From positions 1-6,665 of the forward strand of contig JAIDJD010000358.1 of assembly GCA_029052375.1 (NCBI GenBank): a stretch of 6,665 nucleotides of DNA. Direction: 5' to 3'. Made by a program: the position numbers and the translations under genes. This document shows positions 1 to 6,571 of this stretch, piece after piece. The DNA is from Duncaniella sp. Lineage in GTDB: Bacteria; Bacteroidota; Bacteroidia; Bacteroidales; Muribaculaceae. The stretch's first letter is position 1. Every line of letters starts with the position of its first letter. The notes beneath the pieces were generated by a model, which was given only the letters and a program-made list of their open reading frames with translations, was not told where the DNA came from and did no database searches.

Positions 1-35
1 GCGAGAGCGGGACGATTGTCTAAGATTGAGGACAT
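1..35 (-). CDS. rhaD: Rhamnulose-1-phosphate aldolase, N-terminus only (cut by window edge)
   Basis: An ATG at 35-33 opens a frame that reads MSSILDNRPAL and then runs off the left edge. This resembles the N-terminus of Bacteroides-type rhamnulose-1-phosphate aldolases (typically a short start followed by SILxxRPAL). That enzyme is a zinc-dependent class II aldolase that cleaves L-rhamnulose-1-phosphate into dihydroxyacetone phosphate and L-lactaldehyde. The start lies 34 nt downstream of the rhaT stop, and an AAGGA sequence 3 nt before the ATG could serve as a weak ribosome binding site. The position fits, because the aldolase follows kinase, isomerase and permease in the B. thetaiotaomicron rha operon. 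Only 11 full codons are visible, so identity rests on a short match plus context. Confidence 0.68.
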   Translation of the reverse strand, partial: MSSILDNRPAL

Positions 36-69
36 GATTCCTTTTAAGTATAGAATTGATTTAAAGGGT

Positions 70-1098
70 TCAGATATGCTGGGGGAGGAATGAAGAGTTG
101 ATGAGCACTGCTATGCCGAGGACAAGTACCTGGATAGTCTGTCTGGAACAACCCTTCCACTCCTTGAGTATGATGCCCCAGACGTTGGAGAACACCACGT
201 TGAGGGCCATGAGGATACACCACGAGAAGGTGAGCAGCACCTCAGACTCGACGAGGAATCCCTTGCCGAGCGCGAGCCCGAAGAACTGGCTGTACCAGAG
301 CAGGCCGGCGAGGGCGCAGAAGAAGATGTTGTTGAGCCAGATGGAGCCTTTGCCATAGTCGCCGAAGGTCTTGTTTGAGGCGTTCTGCCACAGGCAGTAG
401 ACTGCGTTGGTGACAAAGCCGCCGAGTGTGACAAGCAGTGTGGCGGGGAGGGTCTTGTAGATTTCGGGCGATTCGGCGAAGGTGATGCCAGAGCCGAACT
501 CGAGGCCGACGTTGAAGCATCCGCTCATGACGCCGGCGAGAAGAGCGATGGCAAGACCCTTGGGGAAGTTGAAGTCGGCCACAGCCTTTTTCTTCTCCTC
601 CTCGCTGAGCGAGCGCGACTTCATGGCGCCGGCATAGCCGATGATGGCGATGCCGATGAGGGTCACCACAACGCCTATGATGACAGAGGCGGTGAGGCGC
701 GAGAGATAGTCACCCTCGGGGAAGAAGATGTTGAGCATCACGGGGCCGAGGATGGTACCGAGACCGGCACAGGTGCCAAGGGCAATAGACTGGCCGAGTG
801 CGACGCCGAGATAGCGCATGGAGAGGCCGAAGGTGAGTCCGCCGATACCCCAGAGCGCACCGAAGAGGATAGTCATCCAGATGCGGAACGAGTTGTCGGC
901 TGTGAACAGCTCGCAGAGCGAGTGGCCCTCGGGCACAGCAAGAAGCGCACCGAGGAAGGGAAAGACAAGCCATGCAAAGACGCCCTGGACCAGCCAGTAG
1001 CTCTCCCAGCTCCACTGCTTGATTTTGTTGATGGGCACGTAGCAGCTGCTCTGGCAGAAGGCGCCGATGGCTATGATGAGAAGACCTATGATAATCAT
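70..1098 (-). CDS. rhaT: L-rhamnose/H+ symporter RhaT
   Basis: This is an inner-membrane permease that takes up L-rhamnose together with a proton. The protein has 342 residues, close to the 344 of E. coli RhaT. About ten hydrophobic segments can be seen (roughly residues 3-20, 34-53, 72-94, 98-122, 134-157, 181-200, 216-236, 254-274, 284-306 and 322-336), as expected for the family. A charged loop (SLSEEEKKK, about 163-171) sits mid-protein. Family-like stretches include QSSCYVPINKIKQWSWE near the N-terminus, LFGALWGIGGLTFGLSMRYLG (78-98) and QSIALGTCAGLGTILGP (103-119). The frame is open further upstream to an ATG at 1191, but that would add 31 residues encoded by the rhaA-rhaT palindrome. 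The ATG at 1098 gives the normal hydrophobic start MIIIGLL and is preferred. No clear Shine-Dalgarno precedes it. The gene lies between rhaA and the aldolase start, which supports rhamnose as the substrate. Confidence 0.95.
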   Translation of the reverse strand: MIIIGLLIIAIGAFCQSSCYVPINKIKQWSWESYWLVQGVFAWLVFPFLGALLAVPEGHSLCELFTADNSFRIWMTILFGALWGIGGLTFGLSMRYLGVALGQSIALGTCAGLGTILGPVMLNIFFPEGDYLSRLTASVIIGVVVTLIGIAIIGYAGAMKSRSLSEEEKKKAVADFNFPKGLAIALLAGVMSGCFNVGLEFGSGITFAESPEIYKTLPATLLVTLGGFVTNAVYCLWQNASNKTFGDYGKGSIWLNNIFFCALAGLLWYSQFFGLALGKGFLVESEVLLTFSWCILMALNVVFSNVWGIILKEWKGCSRQTIQVLVLGIAVLINSSFLPQHI

Positions 1099-1136
1099 TG
1101 TTTCTGACGGAATGTGAGACAAGTACACTCTAAACT

Positions 1137-1193
1137 CTGTGTGGGACAGAGGCCGGCCGCACAAGGCGTGGGGCCGGACACTGTCCCACACAG
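1137..1193. repeat. 57-nt imperfect palindrome between rhaA and rhaT
   Basis: The two arms are 26 nt each (1137-1162 and 1168-1193) with a 5-nt loop (AAGGC). The outer 13 pairs are perfect (CTGTGTGGGACAG against CTGTCCCACACAG). A six-pair GC block follows inside (CCGGCC against GGCCGG), then three pairs beside the loop. Mismatches are only at 1150/1180, 1152/1178 and 1159/1171. RNA from either strand would fold into a strong hairpin. There is no run of T after the stem in either direction, so it does not look like a standard intrinsic terminator. It starts 16 nt after the rhaA stop and ends 38 nt before the rhaT start. It could be a REP-like dispersed repeat, an mRNA-stability or processing hairpin within the operon, or an attenuator. 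The structure is certain from the sequence; its role is unknown. Confidence 0.85.
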
Positions 1194-1209
1194 GGGGAGA
1201 GTCTTGTTA

Positions 1210-2463
1210 TCAGTTGCGCTTGGAGGTTACTTCAGCCTCGTACTTCTCGATCTCCTTGATGAAGTCGGCGCCGGCGGGGATGTTGTTGCGGAGGCAGAAC
1301 ATATTCCATACGTCGCCGAAAGGCATTGCCTTGGCCTCTTCCATGAGAGCGAGCTTCTGGAAGTTGCGGTCGGTGAGCTCAAGCTCGGAGAGCTTGGCCA
1401 CGGGCTCGAGGAGACCGCGGAGGACAGACTTCTGTGTGGCGCGGGTACCTACAACATAAGCGCCGATGCGGTTGATGGAGCCGTCGAAGTAGTCGAGACC
1501 GATGTGTACGCGGTCAAGGGCGTTGCAGCGGGTGATCTCCATGCAGAGCTCGAGGGTGGCGTCGTCCATGATGGTAACGTGGTCGGAGTCCCAGCGCATG
1601 GGGCGCGACACGTGGAGCATAATCTCGGGGCAGAAGAGAAGCACCGAAGACACCTTGTCGCCTACGCTCTCTGTGGGGTGGAAGTGGCCGGTGTCGAGGG
1701 TGACGATCTTGTTGTTCTGGGCGCAGTATGCGGTATAGAAGTCGCTCGAGCCGACGGTCATGGCCTCGAGGCCGATGCCGAACACCTTGGACTCGAGACA
1801 GTCCTTCATGTGGTCATACTTGGTGGTGAAGATTTCGTCGAGCGACTGCTTGAGCAGCGAGCGGTAGAGCATACGGTTGACGGTCATCTCCTTCTGTCCG
1901 TCATGCACCCAGAGGTTCATGATACACTGGTCGTCGAGCTGGCGGCCCATCTCGTTGGCGATGGCGCGGCAACGCTTGGTGTGCTCGATCCAGAAGTCGC
2001 GGATGCTCTTGTCGGGGTTGGAGAGCGAGAGAGAGCCGCTCTTGGGGTGGGAGAAGGAGGTGGAGTTGAAGTCGAGCTTCACACCGTTGGCCTTGGCCCA
2101 GTCTATCCAGCCCTGGAAGTGCTCGATTGACACCTCGTCGCGGTCTACCTTCTTGCCTCCGAACTCGCCGTAGATCTCATGGAGATTGATGCGGTGGCTG
2201 CCTCCGATGAAGGAGAGGGCCTTCACGAGGTCGGCGCGGAGCTCATCTATATTGCGTGCCTTGCCGGGATAGTTGCCGTTCACCTGGATGCCGCCGGTGA
2301 GGTCGCCGGTGCTCTCGAAGCCGGCCACGTCGTCTGCCTGCCAGCAGTGGATAGAAATCTGTACTTTCTGGAGGGTCTCGAGGGCCTTCTCGGTATCGAT
2401 GCCGAGCTCGGCATAGCGTTCGCGGGCTATCTCGTAAGCCTGGCGGATCATTGCTTCATTCAT
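1210..2463 (-). CDS. rhaA: L-rhamnose isomerase
   Basis: This cytoplasmic, Mn-dependent enzyme converts L-rhamnose to L-rhamnulose, the first committed step of catabolism. The 417 residues match the usual length (E. coli 419) and should fold as a TIM barrel. Family motifs are well preserved: SIHCWQADDVAGFE (37-50), GGIQVNGNYPGKARN (57-71), FGIGLEAMTVGSSDFY (228-243), LDTGHFHPTE (256-265), HVSRPMRWDSDHV (284-296) and HIGLDYFDGSINR (320-332). His260, Asp292 and Asp294 align, with an offset of two, to the annotated Mn ligands His262, Asp294 and Asp296 of E. coli RhaA, so the enzyme should be active. The ATG at 2463 gives the normal N-terminus and has no Shine-Dalgarno; the sequence before it is A-rich. 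It lies 69 nt after rhaB with no promoter seen in the gap. In B. thetaiotaomicron nomenclature this gene is rhaI. Confidence 0.97.
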   Translation of the reverse strand: MNEAMIRQAYEIARERYAELGIDTEKALETLQKVQISIHCWQADDVAGFESTGDLTGGIQVNGNYPGKARNIDELRADLVKALSFIGGSHRINLHEIYGEFGGKKVDRDEVSIEHFQGWIDWAKANGVKLDFNSTSFSHPKSGSLSLSNPDKSIRDFWIEHTKRCRAIANEMGRQLDDQCIMNLWVHDGQKEMTVNRMLYRSLLKQSLDEIFTTKYDHMKDCLESKVFGIGLEAMTVGSSDFYTAYCAQNNKIVTLDTGHFHPTESVGDKVSSVLLFCPEIMLHVSRPMRWDSDHVTIMDDATLELCMEITRCNALDRVHIGLDYFDGSINRIGAYVVGTRATQKSVLRGLLEPVAKLSELELTDRNFQKLALMEEAKAMPFGDVWNMFCLRNNIPAGADFIKEIEKYEAEVTSKRN

Positions 2464-2532
2464 TGTCGGTGGGTATTTTGATTTTTAAGGATTGTTTACA
2501 TGAATCTATAGAGGTGTGTCCTGCCGCGCGGT

Positions 2533-3963
2533 TCAGGCGGGCATATAGGTCTTGGTCTCGGTCGAGGCGACGGCCACGTTGCGCATCTCCTTGAGGGTGG
2601 GCAGTTCGCCGCAGGCCTTGAGCTGGACCAGAACGTTGCCGAGAGCAGTACACTCGGCGGGGCCTGCCACAACGGGCATACCGAGAGTGTCGGCCGTCAT
2701 CTGCATCAGGTGTCCGTTGAGCGAACCGCCGCCAATGACATGGAGACGCTTGACGTCGTGGTCGGGCTGAAGCTCGCGGAGCCACCCGAGCACCTCCTTG
2801 TAGCGGGCCGCAAGCGAGCGGAAGATGACGCGGACATAGTCGGCAGGCTTGGCGGGCACTTCCTGGCCTGTGCGCACACAGTAGGCGTCGATGGCCTTGG
2901 TCATGGAGATAGGATGGTCAAACGAGGGGTCGTCGGGATTGATGACAGACTCGCAGGCGCTCTCGTTGCAGAGGCCGGTGAGAGCCACGATGTCGTCGAC
3001 AGGCGCCTCTCCGGCAGTCCACTCTTCGCGGCAACGCTCGAAGAGCCACATACCGCAGATGTTCTTGAGGAAGCGGACTGTGCCGTCTATGCCGCCCTCG
3101 TTGGTGAAGTTGTAGCCGCGCGACGCATCGTTGATGATGGGACGGGGGCTTTCGGTGCCGAGCAGCGACCATGTGCCGCAGCTCAGATATGCGTAGTCGG
3201 GGTCGGGAGTGGGCACTCCGATGACAGCCGACGCGGTGTCATGTCCGGCGACAGCCACAACGGGTATCTCGCCGAGGCCTGTATAGTCCTGGATCTGAGG
3301 TGTGAGGGTGCCGATGACATATCCGGGGTTGACCATGGGGCCGAACTTGTCTCGCGAGAGGCCTATCTCTTTGAGGAGTGTCTCGTCGAGATCGCCTGTC
3401 ATCGGGTTGAGCATCTGGGATGTCGAAGCCACGGTGTATTCGGTGACGGCATTGCCCGTGAGCATAAAGGCGAGCGCATCGGGCATGAAGAGTATCTTGT
3501 CTGCCTTGCGTATGCAGTCGCGCTCTCCGCGCTGCATGGTGTCGAGCTGGAAGAGCGTGTTGAAGTCCATGAACTGGATGCCCGTGAGGCCGTATGTCGT
3601 CTCGCGGGTGAGGTTGCGGTGGAACTTGTCCACGGCGCCCTCTGTGTGGCCGTCGCGGTAGCAGTGGGGGAGCCCTGCAAGCGAGCCGTCGTTGTAGAAG
3701 AAGGCTACGTCGCAGCCCCAGGTGTCAATGCCTATGGACGAGAGTTCAGCGCCCTTCTCCTCGAGAATCGTCTTGGCCTTGCGGAGTCCCTTGAGCACCT
3801 CTTCGAAGAGGCCGGGGAGGTTCCAGTAGATGTGTCCGGCTATGGGGAGCATGGGGTGTTTGAAGCGGGAGACTTCCTGCATCTCCACCTTGTTGCCATC
3901 GAATGTGGCGAGGATTGTGCGGCCGCTTGTGGCGCCGAGATCCACGGCGAAATGATATGTCAT
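2533..3963 (-). CDS. rhaB: Rhamnulokinase (FGGY family)
   Basis: This kinase uses ATP to phosphorylate L-rhamnulose at O-1. It belongs to the FGGY carbohydrate kinases, with two actin-like ATPase domains. The 476 residues are a little shorter than E. coli RhaB. The N-terminal phosphate loop reads VDLGATSGRT (7-16). IGIDTWGCD (77-85) and the AGHDTASAV motif (239-247), whose Asp242 corresponds to the catalytic base of FGGY kinases, are present. LSCGTWSLLGTE (260-271) starts the second domain, and HVIGGGSLNGHLMQMTAD (408-425) with GPAECTALGN (434-443) forms the C-terminal nucleotide site. All key motifs are intact. The gene starts 49 nt after the rhaM stop; the stretch before the ATG is pyrimidine-rich without a Shine-Dalgarno. 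In B. thetaiotaomicron nomenclature it is rhaK. The long open frames on the opposite strand are coding shadows. Confidence 0.96.
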   Translation of the reverse strand: MTYHFAVDLGATSGRTILATFDGNKVEMQEVSRFKHPMLPIAGHIYWNLPGLFEEVLKGLRKAKTILEEKGAELSSIGIDTWGCDVAFFYNDGSLAGLPHCYRDGHTEGAVDKFHRNLTRETTYGLTGIQFMDFNTLFQLDTMQRGERDCIRKADKILFMPDALAFMLTGNAVTEYTVASTSQMLNPMTGDLDETLLKEIGLSRDKFGPMVNPGYVIGTLTPQIQDYTGLGEIPVVAVAGHDTASAVIGVPTPDPDYAYLSCGTWSLLGTESPRPIINDASRGYNFTNEGGIDGTVRFLKNICGMWLFERCREEWTAGEAPVDDIVALTGLCNESACESVINPDDPSFDHPISMTKAIDAYCVRTGQEVPAKPADYVRVIFRSLAARYKEVLGWLRELQPDHDVKRLHVIGGGSLNGHLMQMTADTLGMPVVAGPAECTALGNVLVQLKACGELPTLKEMRNVAVASTETKTYMPA

Positions 3964-4012
3964 GGTTTGAGATTGAAGTTGAGGGATACGTGATATGGTT
4001 TGCAGGACCGGT

Positions 4013-4330
4013 TCAGTCCATGTGCCAGAGTTCCTTGACGGGGATTGTGACCGGAGAGTTGTCGGGATTCACCTCCATGATATCTGCCATATAGTCCCAC
4101 CAGCGCCGTGTCACCTCGTCGGCGGCCTCTGCGTCCTGAGAGTTGGTGTCGCCCTCTACTTCTTGATATCCGAAGAGGATGTTGGTGTCCTTGTCCCAGA
4201 ATATGGAGTAGTTTCTTACGCCCGATTCCGCAATCTGTCGGCGCAGCTCGGGCCACAATGCGGCGTGGCGGCGCTCATACTCTTCTTCGAATCCAGGCTT
4301 GAGTTGCATCTTGAAGGCAAACCTTTTCAT
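4013..4330 (-). CDS. rhaM: L-rhamnose mutarotase
   Basis: RhaM interconverts the alpha and beta anomers of L-rhamnose, supplying the form used by the isomerase. The 105 residues match the E. coli protein (104), and the small alpha/beta-barrel family normally acts as a dimer. Catalytic and sugar-binding positions described for E. coli RhaM are present: Tyr18, His22 (proton donor, in YERRH), Tyr41 and the Trp77-Trp78 pair, and the C-terminal NPDNSP motif (88-93) is kept. The frame is open to an upstream ATG at 4393, but that extension looks unlike the family and would begin only about ten nt after the predicted transcription start, so the ATG at 4330 is preferred. It is the first gene after the rha promoter, with a leader of roughly 70-75 nt. 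No Shine-Dalgarno is visible. Confidence 0.94.
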   Translation of the reverse strand: MKRFAFKMQLKPGFEEEYERRHAALWPELRRQIAESGVRNYSIFWDKDTNILFGYQEVEGDTNSQDAEAADEVTRRWWDYMADIMEVNPDNSPVTIPVKELWHMD

Positions 4331-4375
4331 GGCAGGTATAAGTATTTTATGGTGATTTGAGGTGTGTAGAATACT

Positions 4376-4404
4376 CTCTCGATGTTCCGGCAAGTCTACG
4401 AGAG
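4376..4404 (-). promoter_or_regulatory. Short inverted repeat in the predicted rha leader
   Basis: CTCTCG (4376-4381) and CGAGAG (4399-4404) form a perfect 6-bp inverted repeat with a 17-nt spacer containing CCGG. It begins almost exactly where transcription from the rhaM promoter should start. It could form a small hairpin at the 5' end of the mRNA or mark a protein-binding site, but six base pairs can arise by chance. No recognised riboswitch or known operator is apparent. Confidence 0.25.
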
Positions 4405-4409
4405 CACCG

Positions 4410-4440
4410 CAAAGTTACAAAAATAAAACTCAAGGACAAA
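4410..4440 (-). promoter_or_regulatory. Bacteroidetes-type promoter of the rha operon
   Basis: Read on the minus strand, TTTG (4440-4437) is followed after exactly 19 nt by TAACTTTG (4417-4410). This fits the Bacteroidetes primary-sigma consensus, TTTG at -33 and TAnnTTTG at -7. Transcription should begin near 4403-4405, giving a leader of about 70-75 nt before rhaM. The spacer and the sequence upstream are AT-rich, in contrast with the GC-rich genes around them. The whole intergenic region between nhaC and rhaM is 129 nt. A binding site for an AraC-type activator such as RhaR would be expected just upstream, but I could not identify one by eye. Confidence 0.8.
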
Positions 4441-4459
4441 GAAAAATTACATCTTTTTT

Positions 4460-5785
4460 TCATTCGCCCACAGCGCGGGCGCCCGAAGGGGCAAAAACTA
4501 TGAAGCCGGCTACAATAAGTGCAAGCACGTACGGATAGTAAAGGTAGGGCAACAGGGACACCGGAGATATACCCGCGAGAGATGTTGCCAGAAGCGTCTG
4601 TGCGCCGTAGGGTATGAGACACTGCACTATGCACGAGCACGTGTCGAGAAGCGAGGCAGTCCTCGCGCCCGGGATTGAATAGCGCCTGGCTATGTCGCGC
4701 GCAATGGTGCCGACTGTGATTATAGCCACCGTATTGTTGGCCGTACACAGGTTGACGACGCCTACAAGACACGCTATGACGCCCCTTGCCCCGCGTGATG
4801 TGGCGATACGCGCCGTCATCACCCTCAAAAGCCAGTCAATGCCCCCGGTATGACTGATGACGCCGAGGAGTCCTGCGGCGAGGAGCGTGACGAGAGTCAG
4901 CTCGCCCATCCCTGAGATGCCCTCTCCGAGACTCCTGACAAGGACAAGCCAGTCTGAGCCAAGGGACATGGCTATGACAAAAGAAGCGACGATGCCGCAC
5001 CCGAGAACGGCCACCACATTTACCCCTATGAAAGAGAGGAAGATTATGAGAAGGTATGGCACCACGAGCCACGGATTGCCGTGCAGCGAAGGTGTCGTTT
5101 CGGGCACTCCGGCTCCCATTGATATATATAAAGCGAGAGACACCAGAGCGGCGGGAAGCACCACTCGGAAATTGGCCTTGAACTTGGCCTCCATCCCCAC
5201 GCCCTGAGACCGCGTGGCCGCAATGGTCGTGTCTGAGATGAAAGACAGATTGTCGCCGAAGAAGGCTCCGCCGAGCACAGCCGCCACAAACAGCGGGACC
5301 TCGCATCCTCCGGCCTGGGCTATGCTGACCGCGAGAGGACAGAGGGCCACGACTGTGCCCACCGAGGTGCCGATGGACACCGATATGAAACAAGCGGCCG
5401 CAAAAAGGCCCGGCAGTATGTATGCAGACGGGAGATAATGGAGAGCAAGGGCGACGGTAGCGTCTATGGCGCCGCATCCCTTGGCAAGAGAGGCAAATGC
5501 TCCGGCGAGAATATACACCCAAATCATATAGAGTATGCCGGGCTGGGCCGCTCCGCGCGAGAACACCTCTACCCTCTCGGGCAACGTGGCATTGCGGATG
5601 GTGGCGAGGCCCCATGCCGACGCCGCGGCGAAGGCTACGGGCAGAGGCATGGCATAAAAGTCGCCCGCAAAAAGCGAGACGGCAAGGTAGAGCGCCATGA
5701 AGAGCATCATGGGCGACAGCGACAGGAGCCCCCTGCGCGTGGATATGCGAGGCCGGGTGGAAGTCTTTGGCATCTCAGGTGTCAC
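4460..5785 (-). CDS. nhaC: NhaC-family Na+/H+ antiporter
   Basis: This is a polytopic inner-membrane protein of the NhaC family, whose members exchange Na+ for H+, or in some cases (MleN type) couple this to malate/lactate exchange. The 441 residues have about ten to twelve hydrophobic segments after a basic, polar N-terminal tail. The family signature GGAFFGDNLSFISDTT lies at 172-187, preceded by SIGTSVGT (137-144). Other polar motifs inside membrane segments are TANNT (348-352), DTCSC (381-385) and PYGAQ (392-396), probably part of the ion path. The longest frame starts with GTG at 5785, overlapping the plsC stop as GTGA; an ATG at 5773 (residue 5) is an equally reasonable start. The overlap suggests translational coupling with plsC. 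No convincing terminator follows it, so some read-through into rha is possible. The substrate cannot be fixed from sequence. Confidence 0.88.
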   Translation of the reverse strand: MTPEMPKTSTRPRISTRRGLLSLSPMMLFMALYLAVSLFAGDFYAMPLPVAFAAASAWGLATIRNATLPERVEVFSRGAAQPGILYMIWVYILAGAFASLAKGCGAIDATVALALHYLPSAYILPGLFAAACFISVSIGTSVGTVVALCPLAVSIAQAGGCEVPLFVAAVLGGAFFGDNLSFISDTTIAATRSQGVGMEAKFKANFRVVLPAALVSLALYISMGAGVPETTPSLHGNPWLVVPYLLIIFLSFIGVNVVAVLGCGIVASFVIAMSLGSDWLVLVRSLGEGISGMGELTLVTLLAAGLLGVISHTGGIDWLLRVMTARIATSRGARGVIACLVGVVNLCTANNTVAIITVGTIARDIARRYSIPGARTASLLDTCSCIVQCLIPYGAQTLLATSLAGISPVSLLPYLYYPYVLALIVAGFIVFAPSGARAVGE

Positions 5786-6540
5786 TCAGCGGTTGCATCG
5801 CCTGGCTCGGGCTGACGCTCGGGCAGGGCTGAGGCTATCGCACAGTAAGACTCGTCCATCAGGGCCGAGAGGTCGTGTCCTTCAGACCTGGGCTCTATGG
5901 GCTTGTGTATGGTGAGGCGGATATGTCCAGGGCGCGGCAGAAGGTCAAAGCGCGTCATCACGTCATACGAACCGTCGATGGTTATCGGCACCACAGGCAG
6001 GCTGAACTCAACGGCAAGACGATATGCACCCTTCTTGAAACGGTGCATCACACCGTCAGGGGTGCGGGCGCCCTCAGGGAAAACCACAATAGACATCCCG
6101 CCTCTCAGCTGTCGTTCGGCGGCCTCCATTGTATGACGCGTCCCTCCGCGCGAGCTATTGTCGACGAATATCTGGCCTGACCATTTGCAGGCAAGACCGA
6201 CGAAAGGTATCCTGCGGAGACTCTGCTTCATCATCCACCTGAAATTGTGGCCGAGGTAGCCATAGACCGAAAAGATGTCATAGGCTCCCTGGTGGTTGGC
6301 TACAAATACATATGATGTGTCGCGGTCTATGTTGCCGCGGCCGGATACCGAGACCCGGACAAAAGCGAGCCAGCAGAACACACGGCTCCAGACCACGGCC
6401 GGATAATAACCGGCCCATCGCCCGAATCCGAGAGCCGACCCGACGACAGCGAGAGTTGCCGCGACAATGGTGGCGACAATCACCAGAGGACACATGACCA
6501 AGATCTGGTAGATGCGGTAGAGAATCAGCTTGAGAGACAT
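5782..6540 (-). CDS. plsC: 1-acyl-sn-glycerol-3-phosphate acyltransferase (PlsC-like)
   Basis: Enzymes of this family transfer an acyl group to lysophosphatidic acid to make phosphatidic acid at the inner membrane, the second acylation of phospholipid synthesis. The 252 residues are normal for the family. A hydrophobic N-terminus (about 9-37, with a second weaker segment around 44-62) anchors the protein. Motif I is NHQGAYD (82-88) with the catalytic His83 and Asp88. Motif II is GQIFVDNSSR (122-131). Motif III is FPEGART (154-160), followed by FKKGAYRLA (168-176). Motif IV is the VVPITIDGS region (183-191). In motif II the usual Arg after Asp is Asn128, while a second Arg is kept at 131. The C-terminal tail is acidic and proline-rich. 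The gene overlaps the antiporter start by 4 nt. It could act on another lysophospholipid or acyl acceptor, since family members vary. Confidence 0.88.
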   Translation of the reverse strand: MSLKLILYRIYQILVMCPLVIVATIVAATLAVVGSALGFGRWAGYYPAVVWSRVFCWLAFVRVSVSGRGNIDRDTSYVFVANHQGAYDIFSVYGYLGHNFRWMMKQSLRRIPFVGLACKWSGQIFVDNSSRGGTRHTMEAAERQLRGGMSIVVFPEGARTPDGVMHRFKKGAYRLAVEFSLPVVPITIDGSYDVMTRFDLLPRPGHIRLTIHKPIEPRSEGHDLSALMDESYCAIASALPERQPEPGDATAE

Positions 6541-6571
6541 GGAAAGATAGTGAATGCTTTTTTTGAAGATG

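Noticed and set aside
1099..1191. N-terminal extension of rhaT to the ATG at 1191
   Set aside because: The extra 31 residues are encoded mainly by the palindrome, are unlike RhaT proteins, and the start at 1098 gives the normal family length.
1137..1193. Intrinsic terminator between rhaA and rhaT
   Set aside because: The hairpin is strong, but neither side has the T-run needed, and the genes on both sides belong to the same pathway.
1114..2130. 338-codon open frame on the plus strand opposite rhaA
   Set aside because: It is antisense to an intact L-rhamnose isomerase, begins before the palindrome, runs through it, and shows only low-complexity Val/Glu/Gly/His-rich sequence with no recognisable domain.
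2464..2532. Separate promoter for rhaA in the 69-nt rhaB-rhaA gap
   Set aside because: No TAnnTTTG or properly spaced TTTG was found on the minus strand.
2710..3993. 427-codon open frame on the plus strand opposite rhaB
   Set aside because: It is fully antisense to rhaB, a clear FGGY kinase with all motifs, and its composition (rich in Val, Ala, Glu, Gly and His, no domains) is that of a GC-rich coding shadow.
4331..4393. N-terminal extension of rhaM to the ATG at 4393
   Set aside because: It adds 21 residues not typical of RhaM and would start almost at the predicted transcription start.
4441..4497. Terminator after nhaC (GC-rich CGGGCGCCCG palindrome and nearby T-runs)
   Set aside because: The GC palindrome lies within the nhaC coding end and is followed on the minus strand by A residues; the later T-run has only an AT-only stem before it. 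No structure meets the usual stem plus T-tract pattern.
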